DNA of 5,289 nucleotides from an uncultured Ignavibacteriales bacterium. GTDB lineage: Bacteria > Bacteroidota > Ignavibacteria > Ignavibacteriales > Ignavibacteriaceae. Shown here piece by piece: positions 1-5,289 of this stretch; the first letter of the stretch is position 1; each line of letters starts with the position of its first letter. Location: positions 1 to 5,289 of the forward strand of contig CAIWTC010000012.1 in the NCBI GenBank assembly GCA_903915485.1. The letters are read 5' to 3'. The position numbers were made by a program, and so were the translations under genes. Below the pieces are notes generated by a model. That model made no database searches. It worked only from the letters and a program-made list of their open reading frames with translations, and was not told where the DNA came from.

Positions 1-467
1 AGATCGCGCTGCGTAGGCGTGTCGCCTCTTCCGTAAATAACCGTACTAGTCATGGTGTCAATACCGTTTCCCGCACCTCTTAACACTACTCCCGAATTAG
101 TAATAGTCAGAACTCCGTATACATTATAAACACCCGGAGTTAAGTACAATGCGCCGCGAATACCATTAGCATCTATTGGCATTGCCCCGACAGTATTTAT
201 TGCATTTTGAATATTTGCAGTATTATCTCCGCTCACGGGAGAGATGGTCTTTACAACAGGAACAAAAGGAATAGGAACTTCGCTTCTCTTATAACCCGCA
301 TAACTGAAATCAGGAATAACATTCTTTCCGGTATCAGTTACATATACTAGTTTATTATCAGCACCAAAATATATTTTGCTTGATTGCCAGGTCTGCGCAT
401 AGATATGCGATTGAGTCATAACAATTATGACAAACAGTCTAAAAAATAATTGTTTGTTTTTAAACAT
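1..467 (-). CDS. Secreted right-handed beta-helix (polysaccharide lyase-like) protein, 3' end outside window
   Basis: The reading frame is open from ATG at 467 to the left edge, giving 155 codons with no stop, so the C-terminus lies outside the window. Residues 1-24 form a Sec signal peptide (basic start, hydrophobic FVIIVM core) ending in YA before Gln, the Bacteroidota 'Q-rule' arrangement. The mature part has IPDFSYAGYK, VPVVKTISPVSGD, ANGIRGALYL and SGVVLRGAGN, the opening of a pectate-lyase-like beta-helix. From N-x-IPDF to LRG-x-G it aligns without gaps to residues 51-136 of the 810-residue neighbour, with about 45 of 86 positions identical by my hand count, so the two are paralogs. The start at 467 is preferred over the in-frame ATG at 473, because GAAAG lies 6 nt upstream of 467, the same spacing as in the neighbour. 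Enzyme activity and a T9SS tail are likely by analogy but cannot be seen. It follows the neighbour after 167 nt and may be in the same operon or have its own promoter. Confidence 0.85.
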   Translation of the reverse strand, partial: MFKNKQLFFRLFVIIVMTQSHIYAQTWQSSKIYFGADNKLVYVTDTGKNVIPDFSYAGYKRSEVPIPFVPVVKTISPVSGDNTANIQNAINTVGAMPIDANGIRGALYLTPGVYNVYGVLTITNSGVVLRGAGNGIDTMTSTVIYGRGDTPTQRD

Positions 468-473
468 TAACAT

Positions 474-478
474 CTTTC
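474..478 (-). promoter_or_regulatory. Ribosome binding site for the partial beta-helix gene
   Basis: GAAAG on the minus strand lies 6 nt before the ATG at 467 but directly abuts the alternative in-frame ATG at 473. The upstream paralog has the same GAAAG core at the same 6-nt distance. This is what decides the start at 467. Confidence 0.5.
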
Positions 479-507
479 AATTTACAAAAATATATGTCAG
501 ATAAATA

Positions 508-525
508 GTGCATTTCGGAATGAAC
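508..525. promoter_or_regulatory. Imperfect 18-bp palindrome in leader of the partial beta-helix gene
   Basis: GTGCATTTCGGAATGAAC is self-complementary at 7 of 9 base pairs, with a CATT...AATG core. It lies about 41-58 nt before the start codon at 467 and just downstream of the possible promoter at 541-569. That position would suit an operator or a small leader hairpin. It does not resemble the palindrome before the sulfatase gene closely enough to assign both to one regulator. No function is proven, and a chance origin in AT-rich DNA is possible. Confidence 0.2.
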
Positions 526-540
526 AAAAACTCTGAACTT

Positions 541-569
541 ATTATACGCAGTTTTCTGCAAGGGGTTAA
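541..569 (-). promoter_or_regulatory. Possible sigma70-like promoter for the partial beta-helix gene
   Basis: On the minus strand a perfect TATAAT (541-546) is preceded, after a 17-nt spacer, by TTAACC (564-569), which matches 4 of 6 bases of TTGACA. Transcription would begin near 534, leaving a leader of about 67 nt. This is the best candidate in the 167-nt gap. AT-rich spacers give such matches by chance, and promoter rules differ in Bacteroidota, so it is tentative. If real, the second beta-helix gene could be expressed separately from the genes upstream. Confidence 0.28.
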
Positions 570-634
570 TTCTTCAATTAAAAATTATTAAAGGCCAATA
601 CAAATTTTAAGAGAAATTTTACTTAATGAATATT

Positions 635-3067
635 TTATTTAAGCAAAATCATTTTCTTAACCGAGCTATATTCTCCTGCATGAAGAGAGTAAAAATATAT
701 GCCTGAAGAAAGACCTGTGCTTGTTAAACTTAGTTCTTTCTTATATTCTCCGGCATGCTGAAATTCATTCACAAGGCTAATAACTTCTTTACCCAACACA
801 TCAAAAATCTTAATTGTGACAAAACTATTTTTGGGCAGAGAGTAACTTATAACAGTGCTCGGGTTAAATGGATTCGGATAATTTTGGCCCAATGAATACT
901 TGCCGTGGAGTTGCTCATCTCCATGATTGATACCCAATGGGAAAGAGAAATCTCCAATACCGCGCCACGATTTCAGAGCCGTCCATATATCGCCGGTCCG
1001 CTGCAGGGGGATGGTAACATTGTTAACAGCATTTTCGCCCAGCCTGTCTTTCAACTGTTGGAAATATAAACTTCTCGGCTGAGTAGTAGTCCCCCAATTT
1101 TCCCAAAATCCTGCACCTGTCTTTAGTACTCCCTTGCAGCCGATCCCCCAATTTAATGCACCTTTGGGACTTTCAACCTTAAACTCGCTTGTATTAGAAA
1201 CACAATTCCAAAACATTGTTTGCGCCCCTGCCCAGCCGTGTCCCGTACCCATGTCCTTCCGGTTTTGAACTCTGGTTTCACCGCCCTGAACATTATCAAA
1301 CAAACTTCCTGTAGAGTATCGTTGATGAGGTCCAATATCCGCATAAGTTTCTTCTGAAAAACAATCAACAAAAGCGTTTGGTCCTGCCACTCTTGAACCA
1401 AGCACAAAATCGTGTCTGCCTCCGCGCGTATAACATCTTTGAAATAAGTTGAACGAACCTTTAGATATATTGAAAGAATATTTTCGTCCACCCGTTGTTA
1501 TTGATTTTGCATCAAGCATCGCGCATTCTTCAACAGTTGTGTTATATGCATAGTCAAGACTTACACATCCGTAACCGAAATAACGCGCCGTGATTTTGCG
1601 AATCCAACTGTTTGCAGTATAAGATAAAGTAACCGCACTCCATCCGTGATTCTCCGCAGTATCACTTGTATATACTGATGTAATCAGCATGTTCTCAATT
1701 CCGCAATTTTCAAGTCTTCCGCTGACGGAAACTTTTTGAACATTGCCCCCTCCATATAAATTTTCAATTGTCTGAACAAGAGGAATGTCGACGGTTATCA
1801 CATTACCGTTCAAAGCTTTTATTCTTCTTTCATATGAAATTTCATAACTAGATGCTGTCCATCCGTATTGTGCCATGTTATCAAGGTCCAAAAGCCATTG
1901 GTCATTCGGTGTTCTGGTAACATTGATAGTATCACCAACTGAAAGACCTGCTGTATTGGCAACAGTAAACGATGATGTTCCGCTCGGCAGATAAGATGAA
2001 GTAATTAGCTTTGTGCTTGAAGTATCAATTGCTGTTCTACTATTTTCGTATGTTATTGAAGTTTCTTCCCAGTTATCATCCCTTTGATATAAAAGTGTAT
2101 GATGAACAAGTTTTTGTGCGGCAGTATCTGCTATAAGATCTTTTTTGGTATATAATTTCAATGTTGCTGATTTGACAGTCTCAAGCGTTCCCGGAATATC
2201 AAACTTTAAGTATACTTCGCGGGTTACATTATTATTGATGCCTGCATTCTTAACTGATAAAGACTGGTCTGTTCCAAAGTTTAAACTAGCGCTTACACCC
2301 GCTTGAACAGTGGCATCAGCAATTGGAGTAAGTGTAATTAGCGTGTCAATTCCTGTTGTGCTTGAGGTCGAAACAATTTCTAATTTAGGTCGAAACAGTG
2401 TGTCTTCCCTGCTCGCATAATTCGTAAATTGATTCACATCAGATACAATATGAAAGGTAATTATTTTGTTTCCTTCTGACTCATCAACTACTCCAGTCAA
2501 TGCGTTAAACTCCAACCAGGTATGAACTGCGGGATATTCTTTAGTATCAAGAATATTTTCATAAACTAAACTGCTTTTTTCATCACCTATGAATTGAATA
2601 AAATCATGCTGCTCCAGTGAGGTTGCCACTAATTCAGTTCCGCCTTTATCGGGCGTGTTCTGACCTTCACCTCTTAATACAACACCTCCTGCACGAATGA
2701 ATAGCGGACCATTTATTTCGTACTTCCCTGATTTTATTAATATCGCTCCGCGAAATCCATTGGCACCCAAAGACAAGAGCGATACTCTGTCTATTGCAGA
2801 TTGAATCAGTACGCGGGCATCTCCAACAATTGGAGAAATTGTTTCCACAACAGGAACAACTGGAATCGTAACTCCTCCCATTTTATACCCTGAAAACGAA
2901 AAGTCAGGAATAATGTTAACAGCATTTGTTTGACCAGTATTTGCGTAGGGAGTGTATTCCAATTTTCCCTGCGCACCAATATGTACCAAACCACTCGTCT
3001 GCGAATACAGATTCAGTGTATTGCCAAGAAAGATAATCACAAGTAAAGTAAATGCAGCGCTTTTCAT
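635..3067 (-). CDS. T9SS-exported right-handed beta-helix polysaccharide lyase-like protein with DNRLRE/CBM96-like insert
   Basis: This complete 810-residue protein has a Sec signal peptide (residues 1-22, ending LYS before Gln). Residues 50-200 begin a pectate-lyase-like beta-helix (IPDFSFSGYK, VVPVVETISPIVGD, GANGFRGAIL, GGVVLRGEGQ). Residues about 240-345 look like a DNRLRE/CBM96 module (ADATVQAG, LNFGTDQSL, REVYLKFDI, SATLKLYT). The helix resumes with SSFTVANTAGLSVGDTINV (365-383), ERRIKALNGNVITVDIPL (413-430) and coil-like steps to about 625. RHDFVLGSR (551-559), GPHQRYSTGSLFDN (579-592) and GTGHGWAGA (607-615) supply clustered Arg, His and Tyr, plausible active-site residues. Residues about 724-810 form a T9SS type A sorting domain (QNYPNPFNPST to KKMILLK). 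Likely role: extracellular or surface cleavage of an acidic polysaccharide; substrate and mechanism are unknown, and a glycoside hydrolase or non-catalytic binding protein is not excluded. The start has GAAAG 6 nt upstream and lies 30 nt after the sulfatase, so co-transcription is likely. Confidence 0.88.
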   Translation of the reverse strand: MKSAAFTLLVIIFLGNTLNLYSQTSGLVHIGAQGKLEYTPYANTGQTNAVNIIPDFSFSGYKMGGVTIPVVPVVETISPIVGDARVLIQSAIDRVSLLSLGANGFRGAILIKSGKYEINGPLFIRAGGVVLRGEGQNTPDKGGTELVATSLEQHDFIQFIGDEKSSLVYENILDTKEYPAVHTWLEFNALTGVVDESEGNKIITFHIVSDVNQFTNYASREDTLFRPKLEIVSTSSTTGIDTLITLTPIADATVQAGVSASLNFGTDQSLSVKNAGINNNVTREVYLKFDIPGTLETVKSATLKLYTKKDLIADTAAQKLVHHTLLYQRDDNWEETSITYENSRTAIDTSSTKLITSSYLPSGTSSFTVANTAGLSVGDTINVTRTPNDQWLLDLDNMAQYGWTASSYEISYERRIKALNGNVITVDIPLVQTIENLYGGGNVQKVSVSGRLENCGIENMLITSVYTSDTAENHGWSAVTLSYTANSWIRKITARYFGYGCVSLDYAYNTTVEECAMLDAKSITTGGRKYSFNISKGSFNLFQRCYTRGGRHDFVLGSRVAGPNAFVDCFSEETYADIGPHQRYSTGSLFDNVQGGETRVQNRKDMGTGHGWAGAQTMFWNCVSNTSEFKVESPKGALNWGIGCKGVLKTGAGFWENWGTTTQPRSLYFQQLKDRLGENAVNNVTIPLQRTGDIWTALKSWRGIGDFSFPLGINHGDEQLHGKYSLGQNYPNPFNPSTVISYSLPKNSFVTIKIFDVLGKEVISLVNEFQHAGEYKKELSLTSTGLSSGIYFYSLHAGEYSSVKKMILLK
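638..898 (-). other. T9SS type A C-terminal sorting domain (residues about 724-810)
   Basis: The last 87 or so residues contain LGQNYPNPFNPSTVISYSLP, then TIKIFDVLGKEV, a short linker, LSSGIYFYSL and the terminal KKMILLK. This is the Por-secretion signal recognised by the type IX machinery, which directs the protein across the outer membrane for release or surface anchoring. The PNPFNPST style is typical of Ignavibacteria and relatives, and it is the main taxonomic clue in the window. Confidence 0.93.
2001..2035. repeat. Short imperfect repeat, copy 2 (C-terminal border of the DNRLRE-like insert)
   Basis: On the plus strand this holds GTAATTAGC (2001-2009), TTGTGCTTGA (2011-2020) and GTATCAATTGCTGT (2022-2035). 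The first two are exact copies, and the third matches at 12 of 14 bases, of blocks at 2334-2365. The block order differs between the copies. It encodes AIDTSSTKLIT, just after the DNRLRE-like segment. It may be a relic of how the module was inserted, or chance similarity of Ser/Thr-rich linkers. Confidence 0.4.
2033..2347 (-). other. DNRLRE/CBM96-like segment inserted in the beta-helix protein (residues about 241-345)
   Basis: The segment contains the usual sequence of DNRLRE landmarks: ADATVQAG, then LNFGTDQSLSVK, then REVYLKFDIP, then VKSATLKLYT, then DDNWEETSITYEN. DNRLRE modules have been classed as CBM96, with reported binding to alginate-type polymers. The visible similarity stops after about 105 residues, where I would expect a longer module, so it may be a shortened form. 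It sits between two parts of the beta-helix rather than at an end, which would place a binding surface beside the presumed catalytic groove. Borders are approximate. Confidence 0.7.
2334..2365. repeat. Short imperfect repeat, copy 1 (N-terminal border of the DNRLRE-like insert)
   Basis: On the plus strand this holds GTAATTAGC (2334-2342), GTGTCAATTCCTGT (2343-2356) and TTGTGCTTGA (2356-2365). It encodes TSSTTGIDTLIT, which leads into the DNRLRE-like segment. The partner blocks lie 321-345 bp away at the other border, all at distances that are multiples of three. See copy 2 at 2001-2035. Confidence 0.4.
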
Positions 3068-3073
3068 TATTTA

Positions 3074-3079
3074 CTTTCT
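3074..3079 (-). promoter_or_regulatory. Ribosome binding site for the 810-residue beta-helix gene
   Basis: AGAAAG on the minus strand lies 6 nt before the ATG at 3067, within the 30-nt gap after the sulfatase stop codon. It supports this start and suggests translation within one message with the sulfatase. Confidence 0.5.
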
Positions 3080-3097
3080 GGATGTAACTTGTAATTA

Positions 3098-4483
3098 CTA
3101 TTCATCTTTTTCAAGCACTTTGTTAGTGTTACTTTTCTTCAACTTATCTTTTTCTGCCTTATTGGCGTGACGGCCGGAACCATCTCCCTCATCCAAAATT
3201 CCACCCGCGGGATTTAATTGAGCTAGTGCAGCCTGCAGTCGTTTTCGAGCCTCAATCGCTTGCATATCAGTAGTCTTCTCGCTTACAAGAATTTCTTCGA
3301 ACGGGGCATTTCGCATATCAAAAAGCGCACCTTCCTGATTAAGTTTCCAGGATTTATCTCTTACATACCACATTCCCGCCAGTTGAATATATACCCAATC
3401 TCTAGGCTGACCTTTTTTTCCGTTAATCTGCGGTAAGAAACTTTTCCCATCAATAACTTTATCTTTAGGTAATTTTGCACCTGCCAACTCTGCGAATGTA
3501 GGAAGGAAATCACTAGAGTCTATCATATCATCATTAATTTTTCCTGCAGGGACGACTCCCGGCCAATTAACTATTAACGGTTCAAGACTTCCGCCTTCAA
3601 GCATTGTTCCTTTTTGCCCTGCAAGTCTCTTACCCCCTATAGTTGCAGAATCTGCATGTCCATTTGCAGTGCCATTATCTCCAAAGAAAACAACAAGAGT
3701 GTTTTGACGCAATTTCAAACGCTCTAATTCATCAACAAGTTTACCGACAAGTTTATCCATGTATGCAACATTATCCGGATAAAAATCTTTCGTATCGGGC
3801 TTACTATCAGGAGTTCGAAGAACTTCGGCATGAATGTGTGACATTGAATAATAAAGGAAGAACGGGTCTTCGCGATGCTTGGTAATGAATTCCACAACAT
3901 GGTCATGCATTACATCAGGCAAATATTCATTGTCGTGAAGAATTGTTGATTTACCATTCAATAGATAGTTTTGGTTGTTTACTTGTGTGTTCCAATATTT
4001 TCCGCTACCGGAAAATTTCAGGTAATAGTCAAAGCCAAAATCGGAAGGCGTAAGCGGAAGTTGACTCCATTTGCCAATTGCAGCGGTAACATATCCTGCT
4101 GATTTAAGCACTGTGGGTATAAGTGTTTCTGCAGACGGCTTGATTTGTCCTACTGCATCCTGATTTGTACCACCCGTACGGAATAAATATCTTCCTGTTA
4201 AGATAGTTGTTCTCGAGGGTCCGCATAAAGAAGGCGTGTATCCATGCGTAAAGCGGATTCCTTCTTTAGCAAGTTTATCGATGTGAGGTGTTTTATAATT
4301 ATCAGCACCATAGCAGCTAACTTCACCAATTCCCAAATCATCAGCAAGAATGAAAATGATATTTGGTTTTTTACCATCGGCGGGTATGTTTTGGAAAATA
4401 TTTTTTCCGAATAAAGTATCCGCAGCAAACATACTTCCAAGTGTAAACATCCCGGCAGTTTTTAGAAAATCTCTTCGTTCCAT
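3098..4483 (-). CDS. Tat-exported formylglycine-dependent sulfatase (S1 family)
   Basis: This complete 461-residue enzyme is predicted to hydrolyse sulfate esters, most likely on sugar units of a sulfated polysaccharide. ERRDFLKTAG followed by a hydrophobic stretch (residues 2-26) is a twin-arginine signal. Catalytic Cys87 in LCGPSRTTILTGR fits the C-x-P-S-R motif that is converted to formylglycine by a maturase not seen here. Other conserved positions are Asp48-Asp49 (LADDLG) and Asp269-Asn270 (GDNG) for the metal ion, and Arg91, Lys138, His216 and Lys291. The usual GKWH motif reads GKWS (Ser140). I associate the surrounding GKWSQLPLTPSDFGFD block with a subgroup of planctomycete/verrucomicrobial-style sulfatases, from memory only. 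The C-terminus (about 434-461) is Lys/Glu-rich, and there is no T9SS tail, so a periplasmic location is likely. The gene lies 105 nt after the regulator and 30 nt before the beta-helix gene. The sequence before ATG is A-rich without a clear Shine-Dalgarno site, as is common in Bacteroidota. The substrate is unknown. Confidence 0.95.
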   Translation of the reverse strand: MERRDFLKTAGMFTLGSMFAADTLFGKNIFQNIPADGKKPNIIFILADDLGIGEVSCYGADNYKTPHIDKLAKEGIRFTHGYTPSLCGPSRTTILTGRYLFRTGGTNQDAVGQIKPSAETLIPTVLKSAGYVTAAIGKWSQLPLTPSDFGFDYYLKFSGSGKYWNTQVNNQNYLLNGKSTILHDNEYLPDVMHDHVVEFITKHREDPFFLYYSMSHIHAEVLRTPDSKPDTKDFYPDNVAYMDKLVGKLVDELERLKLRQNTLVVFFGDNGTANGHADSATIGGKRLAGQKGTMLEGGSLEPLIVNWPGVVPAGKINDDMIDSSDFLPTFAELAGAKLPKDKVIDGKSFLPQINGKKGQPRDWVYIQLAGMWYVRDKSWKLNQEGALFDMRNAPFEEILVSEKTTDMQAIEARKRLQAALAQLNPAGGILDEGDGSGRHANKAEKDKLKKSNTNKVLEKDE

Positions 4484-4497
4484 TTTTTATCAGAATA

Positions 4498-4525
4498 ATT
4501 ATATAAAATATTTTCGAGTTCTTAA
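4498..4525 (-). promoter_or_regulatory. Possible sigma70-like promoter for the sulfatase/beta-helix operon
   Basis: On the minus strand TATAAT (4498-4503) is preceded, after 16 nt, by TTAAGA (4520-4525), which matches 4 of 6 bases of TTGACA. The predicted transcription start near 4491 would leave a very short leader of about 8 nt before the sulfatase ATG, which weakens the case. The sulfatase could instead be read from a promoter upstream of the regulator gene, outside the window. Confidence 0.25.
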
Positions 4526-4532
4526 GTGCTTA

Positions 4533-4547
4533 GTATATTCAGCATAC
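4533..4547. promoter_or_regulatory. Candidate operator: 15-bp odd-centred palindrome before the sulfatase gene
   Basis: GTATATTCAGCATAC has outer GTAT/ATAC arms and matching T/A around the centre, with 5 of 7 base pairs symmetric. It lies in the spacer between the regulator and sulfatase genes, 7 bp upstream of the possible -35 element. Dimeric GntR/FadR proteins bind palindromes with GT...AC half-sites, so it could be the binding site of the adjacent regulator. The half-site spacing is wider than in well-known FadR-type sites, so the assignment is weak. Confidence 0.25.
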
Positions 4548-4588
4548 CTTAATTTATTATGCCCGCCCCTTCCAGGTCTCTATTAGAA

Positions 4589-5289
4589 TTAAACTTGTTC
4601 TGTGCTTTCAACTCCATATTTAACTTCAAGCATTTTTTCAAGGTTGGTCTCTGCAATTTTAAGATGCTGCATCATGGCATTTTTTGCTTTCCCGGAGTCA
4701 CCTGCAATAATCGCTTCAAGGATTTCTTTGTGATTTGCATAAGCATCATCCCGGGCATCTGCCACAGTTTCATAGATGAACGACTTAACTTCCGGCATCA
4801 TATTCATCAGCACCGGTTCAAGAATCAGCGGAAGAAAATTATTTTTTGAGGCACGGGCAATGTCTAGATGAAAATGCATATCAAATTTGGCAAGGCTTTT
4901 GAAGTCGCCCTCAAAGTCGCTTAATATTTCCAAATCTTCAACTAGTATATCAATATCTTCCTGAGTTCTTTTGAGTGCAGCAGCTTCAGCAAGAGCCGGT
5001 TCAATTATTTGTCTTGAATGCAGCAGGTCGAACATATAATTACGGTCAAGTTTTTGAACAAGGTACTTATTTAAGGGTTCTGTGATAGAAGAAGGTTTCA
5101 TCTCATTTACAAAGATTCCCTTCCCCTTGGTGACAGTAATTAAATTACGGGCAGAAAGCGTCTGTAGCGCTTCGCGGATAGCTGTCCTGCTGACGCCGAA
5201 CTGTTTGCTTAATTCAGTTTCGGTAGGCAACTTCGCCCCCGGAAGATACTGCTTGGACATAATCGATTCTTCGATTTGCTGAGTAACAA
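4589..5289 (-). CDS. GntR/FadR-subfamily transcriptional regulator with FCD domain, 5' end outside window
   Basis: This is a DNA-binding regulator, probably sensing a small carboxylate or sugar acid. Counting from the Met at 5260, residues 1-52 are a winged helix-turn-helix (LPTETELSKQFGVSRTAIRE, then wing TVTKGKGIFV). Residues about 75-210 are an all-helical FCD domain with the full metal-ligand set Asp127 and His131 (DMHFH), His177 (NHKEI) and His199 (MMQHL). The frame stays open upstream of that Met and reads VTQQIEESI to the window edge, which matches the first helix of GntR proteins. The true start therefore lies beyond 5289, and the Met at 5260 is internal. The length otherwise fits the family (about 220-250 residues). 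It is co-directional with the sulfatase after 105 nt, so it may be co-transcribed and probably controls the polysaccharide genes, most often as a repressor released by a pathway product. The ligand cannot be read from the sequence. Confidence 0.93.
   Translation of the reverse strand, partial: VTQQIEESIMSKQYLPGAKLPTETELSKQFGVSRTAIREALQTLSARNLITVTKGKGIFVNEMKPSSITEPLNKYLVQKLDRNYMFDLLHSRQIIEPALAEAAALKRTQEDIDILVEDLEILSDFEGDFKSLAKFDMHFHLDIARASKNNFLPLILEPVLMNMMPEVKSFIYETVADARDDAYANHKEILEAIIAGDSGKAKNAMMQHLKIAETNLEKMLEVKYGVESTEQV

Noticed and set aside
471..473. Alternative ATG two codons upstream for the partial beta-helix gene
   Set aside because: The GAAAG ribosome site directly touches this ATG, leaving no spacing, whereas the ATG at 467 has the same 6-nt spacing as the paralog.
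483..495. TATTTTTG, a match to the Bacteroidota -7 promoter element TAnnTTTG
   Set aside because: The nearest upstream TTTG is about 32 nt away instead of about 20, and transcription would begin at or after the ribosome binding site.
547..560. Small hairpin CGCAG-TTTT-CTGCA
   Set aside because: It has only four Watson-Crick pairs plus one G-T pair and no T-tail; it is too weak to call.
566..581. Perfect 6-bp hairpin TTAATT-CTTC-AATTAA between the two beta-helix genes
   Set aside because: The stem is purely A/T, and no T-run follows it in the direction of transcription, so it is not a credible intrinsic terminator.
1153..1491. 112-codon minus-strand open frame inside the 810-residue gene
   Set aside because: It lies in another frame of a well-supported gene, its translation shows no recognisable motif, and it has no separate start signal.
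2952..4849. Several plus-strand open frames of 60-96 codons (2952-3170, 3643-3885, 4350-4586, 4559-4849)
   Set aside because: They run antisense to the sulfatase, regulator and beta-helix genes, have no family-like sequence, and look like by-products of coding bias.

Overview
This window carries part of a polysaccharide-degradation gene cluster. It is AT-rich and all genes are on the minus strand, so they read from right to left. Two of the three secreted proteins start with a signal peptide followed directly by Gln (the 'Q-rule' of Bacteroidota). The complete one ends in a type IX secretion (T9SS) sorting domain of the 'QNYPNPFNPST ... GKEV ... GIYFYSL ... KKMILLK' style. That exact style is especially common in Ignavibacteria and related members of the Bacteroidota/Chlorobi group. 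The organism is therefore most likely an Ignavibacteria-like bacterium; this is inferred from style and was not tested by a search.

Layout in transcription order. (1) 5289-4589: a GntR/FadR-type regulator with an FCD ligand-binding domain, cut at its 5' end by the window edge. (2) 4588-4484: a 105-nt spacer with a possible promoter and an imperfect palindrome. (3) 4483-3098: a formylglycine-dependent sulfatase with a Tat-type signal. (4) After 30 nt, 3067-635: an 810-residue secreted right-handed beta-helix, lyase-like protein with a DNRLRE/CBM96-like segment inserted in it and a T9SS C-terminal domain. (5) 634-468: a 167-nt spacer with a second possible promoter and a palindrome. (6) 467-1: the first 155 codons of a second beta-helix protein, a paralog of (4), running off the left edge.

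Proposed joint role (inference): the T9SS-exported beta-helix proteins bind and cleave an acidic, probably sulfated polysaccharide outside the cell. The sulfatase, exported by Tat and lacking a T9SS tail, removes sulfate from the fragments in the periplasm. The GntR/FCD protein senses a sugar-acid-like product and controls the locus. The substrate cannot be read from the sequence; ulvan-, alginate-, fucoidan- or glycosaminoglycan-like polymers are all possible. No SusC/SusD pair, transporter or downstream sugar-acid metabolism gene lies inside the window.

The least ordinary features are the DNRLRE-like insert within the beta-helix protein, bracketed by short imperfect direct repeats, and the sulfatase's GKWS motif, where the common sulfatase motif is GKWH. 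I saw no RNA genes, CRISPR array or transposon, and no convincing intrinsic terminator.
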